This document shows positions 1 to 8,307 of a stretch of 25,128 bases of DNA, piece by piece. The translations under genes were made by a program, and so were the position numbers. The DNA is from Omnitrophica WOR_2 bacterium RBG_13_41_10 (lineage in GTDB: Bacteria; Omnitrophota; Gorgyraeia; Gygaellales; Profunditerraquicolaceae), in NCBI GenBank assembly GCA_001805465.1, contig MHGH01000019.1, positions 1,519 through 26,646 on the forward strand, given 5' to 3'. The notes beneath the pieces were generated by a model. That model saw only the letters and a program-made list of their open reading frames with translations. It did no database searches and was not told the DNA's origin. Within the stretch, counting starts at the first letter, position 1. Each line of letters begins with the position of its first letter.

Positions 1-33
1 AGCCACTCGCTCTACCAACTGAGCTACGGGGGA
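1..33 (-). tRNA. partial tRNA, 5' half only
   Basis: Read on the minus strand this is a 7-nt acceptor strand (TCCCCCG), TA, a D stem GCTC with loop AGTTGGTA and GAGC, then the start of the anticodon stem AGTGG and CT. The window ends before the anticodon, so identity is open. A 5' T-C-C-C-C acceptor with this stem is compatible with tRNA-Asn, but that is a guess. It lies 44 nt downstream of the ABC-F gene. Confidence 0.85.
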
Positions 34-77
34 ATTAGATTATTTATTTTAACTTAAGATTACTTTTAAATCAAGGG

Positions 78-2006
78 CTAAATAATCTGCCTTTCTAAGC
101 TTTTAATTTTATTATCGATTTCGCAATTTAGTTTCTCTATCTCTTTAAGGCGACGGCCGTATTCTCTGGCTGTATTCTCATCACGGTAAATATGCGGATT
201 GGATAAGGCGCGCGCCTTGGCATAGCTTTCCAGGCGCAGTTCTTCTTTTTCCTGCTTTAGTTTATTTATTTGGTTGTGTAAAGTTAAATTGTGGATTTTA
301 CGTTGCTTCTCCTGGTCTTTACGTATCCTCTCTGCCTCCTTTGCTTTTTCTTTTGCCTTTTCTTTTGCATCATCTCTTTTGGGCTGTTTGACTTTGGGCC
401 TATACGTTTCGATAATTATCTCTGCCTGGTCTTTTTTCTCTAAATAATAGTCAAAATTGCCGGAAAATTTCCTGATCCTTCCGTCTTTGACCTCAAAAAC
501 TTTATTGGCCACTGAACGCACAAAATAAATATCATGGCTGATAAAGATAATCGTGCCTTGATATTCGTTTAAGGCCTTAATCAGGGCTTCTACCGCATCC
601 ACGTCCAGATGCGTGGTCGGCTCATCAAGCAGAAGAAAATTAGGCGGATTAATTAAAAGTTTAGCTAAAATAAGCCGGCTCTTTTCGCCTCCGGAAAGCA
701 CCAAAACCTTCTTATCGGCGTCATCGCCGGTAAATAAAAATGCTCCCAAAATCGTGCGGATAACTGTTTCCGACATAAAACCCGGCGCTGCAGAATAGGC
801 TTCTTGAAGGACTGTGTTTTCTAGGTTTAAGACATCCATACGGGTCTGGGAGAAATATCCGATATCCACGTTGTGGCCAATGGTACGTGCGCCGCTATCA
901 ATATCAATCACCCCGGCAAGAATTTTAAGAAGTGTAGATTTTCCTGCGCCATTTTCACCGGCTAAAACTGCCCTTTCGCCTTGTGAAACCTCAAAATCCA
1001 AATCCCGATAAACCCGGATATCGCCGTAAGACTTAGAGATTTTTTCTAATGCCATGACCTTATAGCCGCTTCTTTGCGCCTGGGGAAATTGAAAATTCTT
1101 TATGCTTTCCCGCGGGTCAGGCGGAATAACTATTTCCTGCATTTTCTCCAAAGCCGTGCGCTTGGCGCGCACCTGGGAGGCCTTATTCGGCTGGGCATGA
1201 AAGCGGGCAATAAACTTCTCTAATTGTTCCCGTTTTTTCTCCTGCTCTTTAAATTGTTTTGAAAGAAAGGTGCGCCTCTCTTCTCTAATTTTCTCGTACT
1301 GCTCATAGTTTCCGCGAATCTTGGTAATGATGCCGTTTTCCAGAATGAGCGTATAATTGGTCACTTCAGTTAAATAGGCCCTATCGTGGGAAATTATAAT
1401 AAAGGTGCCTTTAAACAGGTTGAGAAAATCATTTAGCCACAGCGCGGCATTTAAATCTAAATAATTGGTCGGCTCATCCAGCAAAAGAAGGTCGTAGTGA
1501 TAAGTAAGTATCTTGGCCAAGAGAGTGCGCATCTGCCAGCCGCCACTCATCTGGTTTATCGGACGGTTAAAGTCTCTTTCCTTAAAACCTAAGCCCATTA
1601 AGATTTTTTTGGCCTTGTGTTCCAGTTCAAAGAAATCAAGTATCTCTAATTGATGCGTGATTTCCCCGTATTGTTTTGAACCGGCCGCGCCTTTTTCTTC
1701 CAGCGCCTCTTTTTCTTTCTTTAAGCCCATGATCTGCTCATTGCCTTCGGTTAGTTCCGATAGAACCGTGCGTTCGGACCTGAAGCTTGCCTCCTGCGGA
1801 AGATAACCGATATGGATATTCTTAAGGGCCTGGATATTTCCGCCAGATGCCTCAATCTCACCTAAAATCAAGGAAAATAAAGTAGTCTTTCCTGAGCCAT
1901 TCGGCCCTATAAGGCCAATTTTTTCGCCGCGGTTGATATTAAGTGAAATATTTTCGAAAAGGGTTTTTTTACCGTACGCCTTGGAAAGATTACTGATGGT
2001 AATCAT
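78..2006 (-). CDS. ABC-F family ATPase (ribosome-associated translation factor type)
   Basis: This is a soluble 642-aa protein with two ABC nucleotide-binding domains in one chain and no membrane segments, which defines ABC-F. Domain 1 has Walker A GPNGSGKTT near residue 34 and signature MSGGW; domain 2 has Walker A GENGAGKST and signature LSGGEKS. Both have LLLDEPT Walker B motifs. A charged linker between them (about residues 235-300) corresponds to the P-site tRNA interaction motif, and a Lys/Glu-rich coiled coil follows domain 2 (about 550-642). Known members act on the ribosomal E site to rescue or tune translation, and some protect from antibiotics. The sequence does not tell which subfamily; the C-terminal coiled coil recalls Uup/YdiF-type members. 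It starts 3 nt after recR and is surely co-transcribed with dnaX-recR. Confidence 0.95.
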   Translation of the reverse strand: MITISNLSKAYGKKTLFENISLNINRGEKIGLIGPNGSGKTTLFSLILGEIEASGGNIQALKNIHIGYLPQEASFRSERTVLSELTEGNEQIMGLKKEKEALEEKGAAGSKQYGEITHQLEILDFFELEHKAKKILMGLGFKERDFNRPINQMSGGWQMRTLLAKILTYHYDLLLLDEPTNYLDLNAALWLNDFLNLFKGTFIIISHDRAYLTEVTNYTLILENGIITKIRGNYEQYEKIREERRTFLSKQFKEQEKKREQLEKFIARFHAQPNKASQVRAKRTALEKMQEIVIPPDPRESIKNFQFPQAQRSGYKVMALEKISKSYGDIRVYRDLDFEVSQGERAVLAGENGAGKSTLLKILAGVIDIDSGARTIGHNVDIGYFSQTRMDVLNLENTVLQEAYSAAPGFMSETVIRTILGAFLFTGDDADKKVLVLSGGEKSRLILAKLLINPPNFLLLDEPTTHLDVDAVEALIKALNEYQGTIIFISHDIYFVRSVANKVFEVKDGRIRKFSGNFDYYLEKKDQAEIIIETYRPKVKQPKRDDAKEKAKEKAKEAERIRKDQEKQRKIHNLTLHNQINKLKQEKEELRLESYAKARALSNPHIYRDENTAREYGRRLKEIEKLNCEIDNKIKSLERQII

Positions 2007-2009
2007 AGA

Positions 2010-2609
2010 TTAAACGTCACGGCGGGATTCTAGGGCCTTGGAAAGAGTGGCGGAATCTGCGTATTCTAAGTTCGAACCCATCGGTATGCCTACACCGATA
2101 CGGGTTAATTTTACTCCTAGAGGTTTAATTAACTTTGCCAGATACAATGCCGTGGTCTCCCCTTCGGTATCGCAATCCGTGGCAATAATTACTTCTTTGA
2201 TGTTGTTTTCTTTTATCCTATTCATCAGGCCATCAATTTTTAAATCACTAGGGCCTCTTCCTTCTAAGGGGGATATGGAACCTAACAATACATGGTAGAC
2301 GCCATGAAAATCCGCGCTCTTCTCTATCGCGGTCACATCCGTGGGCTTCTCCACAATACAAATAATATCTTTCTTGCGCTGTGTATCCTGGCAAATCTTA
2401 CAGAGTTCTTCTTCGCTTAAATTATTGCAAATTTTACAAAATCGCACGTTCTCTTTGACTTTAGATATAGACTCTGTCAAAGCCTTTATATCGTCCCGGG
2501 AAGTTCCTAAGATATAGCTGACGATACGCTCAGCGCTACGCCTACCTATGCCGGGAAACCTGATCAATCGCTCGATTAATTTTTCAATAGATTCGGTGTA
2601 ATTAGCCAT
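2010..2609 (-). CDS. recR: Recombination protein RecR
   Basis: A 199-aa protein of the normal RecR length. In order it shows the helix-hairpin-helix RFPGIGRRSAER (about residues 17-28), a four-cysteine zinc finger (C58, C61, C70, C73) and a Toprim domain containing IIATDCDTEGET. RecR with RecO and RecF loads RecA at single-strand gaps. Its ATG overlaps the dnaX stop codon (TAATG), so translation is coupled. In many bacteria a small ybaB/ebfC gene lies between dnaX and recR; it is absent here. Confidence 0.97.
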   Translation of the reverse strand: MANYTESIEKLIERLIRFPGIGRRSAERIVSYILGTSRDDIKALTESISKVKENVRFCKICNNLSEEELCKICQDTQRKKDIICIVEKPTDVTAIEKSADFHGVYHVLLGSISPLEGRGPSDLKIDGLMNRIKENNIKEVIIATDCDTEGETTALYLAKLIKPLGVKLTRIGVGIPMGSNLEYADSATLSKALESRRDV

Positions 2610-4135
2610 TAATCTTCCTTGATCACTCTGCCTTTAAACATATCCAAGGCTGACTGCAAAAAGGGGCTATGATTATTATTTTCTTTGATCTTTGCCGCCT
2701 CATCGGAAAGAATAAAATTTAATCTAATACGAATATTCAACAAATCCGCTATGGCTTTTTCTATCAGCGCCCTATTTTCCTGAGAAGCCAAGGCTTCTTT
2801 ATGCAGGGAATAATTCTTGGGAAACCCTATAGTTAAAATATTCTTTTCAAATTTTATAAGCTCACCTTCCTGTAAGTAAGTAGCCGCGGAAATCTTGGCC
2901 TTTTCTAACTTGCTAATAATCTGCGGCCAGGAGGCCTTAATAGTATCTAAAGGAATGGTTTCGTGATGCGTTAAAGATGGAGGCGGCTCGCTTGCTTCTT
3001 CCTTTACCTTAGGATTATCTGGGGTATGTTTGGATAAAGAGCTAGCGCGTTTATCCTGGCTCAATTTCACCAAGCTGATCTCCAGGGGGATCCTTAAAGA
3101 ATCCAATCTTTTAGAAATCTCCTGGGTATTCACCAGAAGATTAAAAGCAGCAAATATCTCCTCTAAACTGAAAGAGCCGGACTGTTGTAATAATTTTTCA
3201 CAGACATCCTGCGGCAGGTCAATGAGTTTAGAATCTGCCTTGGCAATCTTGGTCACCATAAGATTACGGAAATGTTCAATCAGGCTATTGAGGAATAAAT
3301 TTATATCCTTGCCTTCATCAATGGCGCTATTTAGTATCCCCAGGGCAGCCTTGGCATCCTTTTGGATAATTTTTTCCGTTAATTCAAATAATAGGTCCTG
3401 CTCAATTAAACCTAAAACAGAAATAACATCCTTTAAAGATATCCTGTTTTTAGAAAAAGACACCAGCTGGTCTAAAACCGATTCCGCATCTCTTAAGGAA
3501 CCGTCGCTGCTTTTGGCTATTGCCAGAAGCACTTCTTTATCTACGTCTATCTTCTCTTCTGCGACAATCTTCTCTAATTGCGCAATAATCTCCATGGTGG
3601 GAATCCTGCGAAAATCAAAACGCTGGCAGCGGGAAAGTATGGTCGGGATTACCTTCTGCGACTGGGTAGTAGCAAAGATAAATTTTACGAATTCAGGGGG
3701 CTCTTCTAAGGTCTTAAGAAGCGCATTGAATGCCTCAGTGGTAAGCATATGCACTTCATCAATGATGTAGATTTTATATTTTCCTGAAACAGGGGAAAAT
3801 TTGACATTCTCACGCAATGTCCTTATCTCATCAATGCCGCGATTAGAGGCTCCATCTATCTCAATGACATCCATACTGCGGCCCTGGCTGATCTCCAAGC
3901 ATGCGCTACATTTCTGACAAGGGCTAACCGTAGGGCCATCTTTACAATTAAGGGATTTAGCCAATATCCTGGCTGTAGAGGTTTTGCCTACGCCGCGCGG
4001 CCCGGCAAATAGATAGGCATGGGCTAACCTATTTTTCTCTAACGCGCTCTTTAAAGTAGTAACAACGTGCTTTTGGCCGACAATATCATCAAAATTCTGC
4101 GGCCGCCATTTTAAGGCAAAAATAAGATATGACAT
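2609..4135 (-). CDS. dnaX: DNA polymerase III subunit gamma/tau
   Basis: A 508-aa clamp-loader ATPase. It has Walker A GPRGVGKT (residues 45-52), a zinc module with four cysteines in the CKDG...CQKCSAC stretch, Walker B DEVH and the sensor/arginine-finger region LSRCQRF. After the AAA+ and collar domains (to about 370) comes a polar linker and a C-terminal domain ending KGRVIKED, so a tau-like tail is present. I see no A-rich slippery heptamer that would give a separate gamma form. The ATG lies 21 nt after the upstream stop without an obvious Shine-Dalgarno. It forms the conserved dnaX-recR pair. Confidence 0.97.
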   Translation of the reverse strand: MSYLIFALKWRPQNFDDIVGQKHVVTTLKSALEKNRLAHAYLFAGPRGVGKTSTARILAKSLNCKDGPTVSPCQKCSACLEISQGRSMDVIEIDGASNRGIDEIRTLRENVKFSPVSGKYKIYIIDEVHMLTTEAFNALLKTLEEPPEFVKFIFATTQSQKVIPTILSRCQRFDFRRIPTMEIIAQLEKIVAEEKIDVDKEVLLAIAKSSDGSLRDAESVLDQLVSFSKNRISLKDVISVLGLIEQDLLFELTEKIIQKDAKAALGILNSAIDEGKDINLFLNSLIEHFRNLMVTKIAKADSKLIDLPQDVCEKLLQQSGSFSLEEIFAAFNLLVNTQEISKRLDSLRIPLEISLVKLSQDKRASSLSKHTPDNPKVKEEASEPPPSLTHHETIPLDTIKASWPQIISKLEKAKISAATYLQEGELIKFEKNILTIGFPKNYSLHKEALASQENRALIEKAIADLLNIRIRLNFILSDEAAKIKENNNHSPFLQSALDMFKGRVIKED

Positions 4136-4156
4136 ATTTTTATTTATACCAGAAAT

Positions 4157-6418
4157 TTACCTAAAAAGCAACAGAATTACCAGTATTGCGCAGTTCAATC
4201 CTGCCACCAAAAAACAGGTCTGGGTAATGCCAAGGACCGGCACCAAAATTACTCCTGCCAGAAGCGCCCCTAAGCAAGAACCCAATAGATCCAGCCCATA
4301 GCTTAATCCGGCTATGCGGCCGACATCCTTATTATACTGAAGGCAAATCTTATTGGCTAAAGGAAATTGAAATCCGCCGATAAATCCGGCTACTACCGGC
4401 AACAATGGAAAAAAAATATTTGAGCCGGCCCAGAGAACAGCCTGATTTTTTGCAGCCACTAGCCAATAGAATAATAAAGGCAGCATTAAAGGATAAGCGC
4501 ATATGCTTAGCTGCGTCCAGATGAATGCCTGCCGCGGTTCTTTCATTTTAGGCATGATCTTAATAATCAGCCAGCTGCCCAATGCCAGGCCAATCATAAA
4601 AGAAGTAAGGATAAACCCCAGCTTATAAAATAAATAACCGTAAATAATCTGAAAAGAGAGTAATATCAGAACCTGAAAGATAATCTCGCTAAAACCGGTA
4701 GTCATTACTGCGCTAAGCACAGCCTTATTTAGGCGATTCTTGCATCTTATTATGGTTACGGCCAAGAAGATAATCAAAGCATAAATAAAAAATGTAACCT
4801 TCCAGACCCTTGGCCCTGTGGCAGCTTTCAGTATTTTGCTAAATAACGAATCCCTAAAATAGCTGGACCAAAAAATCGTATTATAATAATAGGAAACCGG
4901 ACGAAAATCATAATTAAGCTTAATGCCATTCTTTCTTTTTAATGCATTAGCGATATACAATAATCTCTGCGGGGATAGCCTAGAAAATAAATAATATTCA
5001 CGCACATATTTAATATCCAGGGTTCTTTCTCGAGCTTGCTTCATTAAATATTTATAATCGTAGGTAAGTACGCCGCTTTTGTTAGAGGCCAAAAAATAGG
5101 CCGTATCGCCGGGTATTACTTTAATATCCGGAAAAACCTCTTGCAAAGAAAAATAAAGTGAACTCAAGAAATTCTGCAGTTCCTCATTGATATAATTTTC
5201 CGATGAAGTTACCCCAAAAGAAATAATTCCGCCTTCTTTCAAAACTTTATTTGCCTCTTTAAAGAATTCTACCGTATAGTATCTGTTTAAATGGGCAGTG
5301 CGCGGGCCCCCCAGGGCCATAATAATACAATCGTATTTTCTATCGGTATTCTTTATAAAAAGCCTGGCGTCTATATTCTTAAGGGAGACTTTTTTATTCT
5401 CTAAAGGCGCGTAATATTCAACCGGAAGATAATCTTTTGCAGTCTTTATGATTAAAGGGTCCAACTCCAAATAGTCAACTCTCTGGACAGGGTGTTTAAT
5501 AATCTCTTCTATTAATCCGCCTACTCCCCCGCCTATTAAAAGCACATCACGAGGAGCAGGATGTTCCAGAAGCGTAAAATGTACTGCCTCTTCTCTGGTT
5601 TGCCTATCCGGCACCGTATAAAGATGTAACCCTGTATCAAAAAAAGAAAATTCATCGGCTTTTTTTGTTAAAACAATATTACCGTAGATAGAATTTTTGG
5701 ATGAAATCAGCTCTTCAGGCTGCCATTGTTTTTTTAAAGAGTATTTATCTAACCTTCCCCAGGCATGAGATATCCAAAAAGAGAATATTACCAGGCAGGT
5801 TACGGATAAAATACTGAACAAGGCTGTTTTAAATTTATTTTCTTTGGAAAAAATAAGCAAAATAAAAGCTGCGATAATATTTAAGGAGCTTAGTATCCCC
5901 GCAATAGTTATCGCACTAAACATACGAATCAAAATAAAGCTTGTCAACAGCCCTCCTAATATAGCGCCTATGGCCTCTAACATATAGACCCTGGCGATGC
6001 TGGATTCCGGGCTATCCGTTTTATTCTGATAAACCCTGCAGGCAAGCGAAAACATAAAGCCGATAATGATGCATATCGGCGCTAAAATAATAAAACTAGA
6101 AACTATCATTAGAAAAAATGATGCGGTTTCACCCGGTAATATATTGAGCGTGCTTCTCGTGGATCTTAATAAGATAATATTAGTGGGAATAAAAAAAGAA
6201 AGGCCAACCTGACATAAAGAAAATAGCGTAATTCTATTTTTTATTTTATCGCTAAAGACTCCTAAAATAGAACTACCAACTGCCCCTGCAATAAGCCAGG
6301 CCCCTAAGATTAAACCGATGGATAATTCATTGCCATAAAACACAATGAGCAGCTCCCGCATAAAAACAATCTGGGAAGCCATGGCAGTAAAGCCAGAAAG
6401 GAGTATGGCAAAAATCAT
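4157..6418 (-). CDS. Membrane protein with central spermidine-synthase-like domain
   Basis: A 753-aa three-part protein. The N-terminal ~220 residues contain about six to seven hydrophobic helices, the middle (about 225-450) is a spermidine-synthase-like Rossmann domain, and the end (about 545-753) has more membrane helices. The central domain has the SAM-type loop IGGGVGG (295-301) and the acidic LELD (317-320). In true spermidine synthases the following loop carries two catalytic aspartates in a YDxIIxDxxDP pattern; here it reads YDCIIMALGGP (362-372), with Ala and Gly in those places. I therefore infer it is not a normal aminopropyltransferase. This architecture is common in uncultivated anaerobes but its role is unknown. 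The start overlaps the end of the following-in-window gene at 6415-7074 by 4 nt. Confidence 0.8.
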   Translation of the reverse strand: MIFAILLSGFTAMASQIVFMRELLIVFYGNELSIGLILGAWLIAGAVGSSILGVFSDKIKNRITLFSLCQVGLSFFIPTNIILLRSTRSTLNILPGETASFFLMIVSSFIILAPICIIIGFMFSLACRVYQNKTDSPESSIARVYMLEAIGAILGGLLTSFILIRMFSAITIAGILSSLNIIAAFILLIFSKENKFKTALFSILSVTCLVIFSFWISHAWGRLDKYSLKKQWQPEELISSKNSIYGNIVLTKKADEFSFFDTGLHLYTVPDRQTREEAVHFTLLEHPAPRDVLLIGGGVGGLIEEIIKHPVQRVDYLELDPLIIKTAKDYLPVEYYAPLENKKVSLKNIDARLFIKNTDRKYDCIIMALGGPRTAHLNRYYTVEFFKEANKVLKEGGIISFGVTSSENYINEELQNFLSSLYFSLQEVFPDIKVIPGDTAYFLASNKSGVLTYDYKYLMKQARERTLDIKYVREYYLFSRLSPQRLLYIANALKRKNGIKLNYDFRPVSYYYNTIFWSSYFRDSLFSKILKAATGPRVWKVTFFIYALIIFLAVTIIRCKNRLNKAVLSAVMTTGFSEIIFQVLILLSFQIIYGYLFYKLGFILTSFMIGLALGSWLIIKIMPKMKEPRQAFIWTQLSICAYPLMLPLLFYWLVAAKNQAVLWAGSNIFFPLLPVVAGFIGGFQFPLANKICLQYNKDVGRIAGLSYGLDLLGSCLGALLAGVILVPVLGITQTCFLVAGLNCAILVILLLFR

Positions 6419-7074
6419 AGTCTTTTAAAAAAACTTAGCCCTAACAAGATAAGTAACGATGCAGCGGCTATCCTAAAGGCCAATTTGCTTTTTTCCGAAC
6501 GCAAAAAACGGGCAGTAACGCCGCCGAGTATACCGGTTAATACGCCTGTCACCAATAAACCGGAAACAAAGGTGCCTAAGCCGAAGAACAAGGCATAAAA
6601 CATCCCGTCAAATGCGGTTTTAGACATTAGTGTTATCTGAAAAAGTAAAGTTACCAACGGCGCACAAGGAGTTATCCCGATGGCAAACCCTAAAAGAAAA
6701 ATTCCGCCGAAATTATATACTTTATTATGTGCGCCCTTACAAGTGAAATCCGCTTCTTTTCTGTTAAGGAGAATAAAAACCCCCAAAAGAATGCTGATTA
6801 CGCCGCTAGAGGACCTAAAAAATAATACTGAACCTGAATTGATAAATTGCCTAAGCGCCATTGCGGATAAGCCGGCTAAAAATCCTAAGGTAACGTAGGC
6901 TAATAATCTCGCCAAAAAAAATACGATTACATCTTTTATGGCCGGAACAAATCTTTTTTTACTTGCTGTAACATAGGTAATCAATACCGGCGTACAGGTC
7001 AAAAAACAAGGGCCGATAATCCCAAAACTAAACCCTATGCCGAAAATCTGTAAAAAGGTAATAAAATTATTCAA
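6415..7074 (-). CDS. SafE/DsbD_2-type (CcdA-like) membrane protein
   Basis: A 219-aa polytopic membrane protein with about six hydrophobic helices. Two proline-cysteine motifs stand out: GPCFLTCTPV in the first helix and GITPCAPLV in the fourth. This pseudo-repeat pattern is that of the LysE-superfamily CcdA/DsbD_2/SafE group, where helix cysteines can pass electrons across the inner membrane. Annotation pipelines often call such proteins sulfite exporter TauE/SafE or urease accessory UreH-like, but the substrate cannot be read from sequence. It sits 7 nt after the radical SAM gene and overlaps the spermidine-synthase-like gene by 4 nt, so the three form one operon. A role in supplying reductant to the neighbouring exported radical SAM protein is only a hypothesis. 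Confidence 0.75.
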   Translation of the reverse strand: MNNFITFLQIFGIGFSFGIIGPCFLTCTPVLITYVTASKKRFVPAIKDVIVFFLARLLAYVTLGFLAGLSAMALRQFINSGSVLFFRSSSGVISILLGVFILLNRKEADFTCKGAHNKVYNFGGIFLLGFAIGITPCAPLVTLLFQITLMSKTAFDGMFYALFFGLGTFVSGLLVTGVLTGILGGVTARFLRSEKSKLAFRIAAASLLILLGLSFFKRL

Positions 7075-7080
7075 GGCTGG

Positions 7081-8190
7081 TTAATCTTTGCTCCATATGC
7101 CGGATATCTTATAACCGCAGAACTTGCACTTGCCGTCTTTAATATTGTTCTTGGTAATTTCATAACCGAGCCTGCCGACCAGCAATTTTTTGCAATTCGG
7201 GCAATAGGTATTTTCTTGGAGGGAACCGGGGACATTCCCGATATAAACATACTTCAGGCCGACCTCTTTAGCAATACGGTATGCCTCTTCGAGTTTGTTA
7301 ATAGGGGTCGGCGGGAGGTTTTGAAGCTTAAACGCGGGCATGAAACGACTAAAATGTATAGGCACATCATCGCCTAAGTTTTCTTTAATCCACAGGCACA
7401 TCTTTTTTATCTCCTGGGGGTCGTCATTTTCACCCGAAATAAGCAAATTAGTTAACTCAAGCCATACCCCTTGTTTTCTTATGGTTTTGATAGTCTCTAA
7501 GACCGGCTCCAGCTCAGCCATCATTCCCATTCTGTTGTAGAATGCCTTGTTAAAGCCTTTTAGGTCAATATTTACCGCATCCATATATTTCAATAATTCC
7601 TTAAGCGGCTCAGGGTTAATATAACCGCAGCTATGCATACCGTTTTTTAAGCCGTTTTCTTTAGCCAGTTTTGCGATATCCAGCATGTATTCATAAAATA
7701 CCGTCGGCTCGGTATAAGTATAGACGATAAATTTACAGCCGCTTTTTTTAGCTTCGCTCACTACCTCTTGCGCAGACATATTATAATTTTGGGTCTCATC
7801 GGGCTTGGCCTGCGATATCTGCCAATTCTGGCAAAACAGGCAACGCATATTGCATCCGGCAACAGCAATAGAAAATGCGCATTCACCCGGCAATACATGA
7901 AAAAAAGGTTTTTTCTCAATGGGGTCAATATTTACGGCAATGGGATTTCCGTAACCTAAGGTATAAAGCGCGCCGTCTTTATTAATTCTCACTGTGCAGA
8001 TACCTCTTTGCCCTACATCGAGGACACATTTGCGCGGGCACAACAGGCATTGCACGATATTATCTCTTACCTTCTGCCAATAACTGGCTATATGTGGCCT
8101 TGCTTGAAGTTTCTCTTGAGCAAAAAGATAGCCCGTCGTAAAAATGAATATTAATGCCGCCGCTAAAATTACCACTATAAATTTTTTCAT
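7081..8190 (-). CDS. amrS: AmrS-type radical SAM protein (AmmeMemoRadiSam family) with signal peptide
   Basis: A 369-aa protein from the ATG at 8190. A longer reading from 8274 would run through the tRNA-Ser gene and is rejected. Residues 1-25 form a typical Sec signal or anchor (KK, hydrophobic stretch, then LFAQE). Next comes the family's N-terminal CxxCxxxC module (C48, C51, C55, with C65), the IDPIEKKPFFH motif, and the radical SAM cluster motif CNMRCLFC (C113, C117, C120). A C-terminal zinc-ribbon-like region contains CPNC and CKFC. AmrS proteins occur with AMMECR1 and Memo partners, which are not in this window; their substrate is poorly known. A Sec-type leader on an oxygen-sensitive 4Fe-4S enzyme is odd. 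No Met start between residue 1 and the cluster motif would remove the leader. Confidence 0.85.
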   Translation of the reverse strand: MKKFIVVILAAALIFIFTTGYLFAQEKLQARPHIASYWQKVRDNIVQCLLCPRKCVLDVGQRGICTVRINKDGALYTLGYGNPIAVNIDPIEKKPFFHVLPGECAFSIAVAGCNMRCLFCQNWQISQAKPDETQNYNMSAQEVVSEAKKSGCKFIVYTYTEPTVFYEYMLDIAKLAKENGLKNGMHSCGYINPEPLKELLKYMDAVNIDLKGFNKAFYNRMGMMAELEPVLETIKTIRKQGVWLELTNLLISGENDDPQEIKKMCLWIKENLGDDVPIHFSRFMPAFKLQNLPPTPINKLEEAYRIAKEVGLKYVYIGNVPGSLQENTYCPNCKKLLVGRLGYEITKNNIKDGKCKFCGYKISGIWSKD

Positions 8191-8213
8191 TTTAATGCCT
8201 GGTAAATAAAAAA

Positions 8214-8302
8214 CGGAGAGGCTGGGATTTGAACCCAGGGGCCCAGTTGCCCAGGCCAATTGCTTAGCAGGCAACTCCGATCAACCGCTCCGGCACCTCT
8301 CC
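8214..8302 (-). tRNA. tRNA-Ser(GCT)
   Basis: Minus strand. Acceptor strands GGAGAGG and CCTCTCC pair fully, with a G discriminator and no encoded CCA (TTT follows). The anticodon stem GTTGC/GCAAT encloses loop CTGCTAA, anticodon GCT, which reads AGC/AGT serine codons. A long variable arm of about 16 nt, typical of class II serine tRNA, precedes the T arm GGGTTCAAATCCC. It lies 5 nt after the homing endonuclease gene and 23 nt before the radical SAM start, inside the operon. Confidence 0.95.
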
Positions 8303-8307
8303 TGTCA

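Noticed and set aside
3030..3770. Long plus-strand open frame opposite dnaX
   Set aside because: It is a shadow of the dnaX coding sequence, as are the other plus-strand frames in the window.
2609..4135. Programmed frameshift in dnaX
   Set aside because: I found no A-rich slippery heptamer with a following stop in the -1 frame.
8191..8274. N-terminal extension of the AmrS-like reading frame
   Set aside because: It lies inside the tRNA-Ser gene; the ATG at 8190 starts a clean signal peptide.
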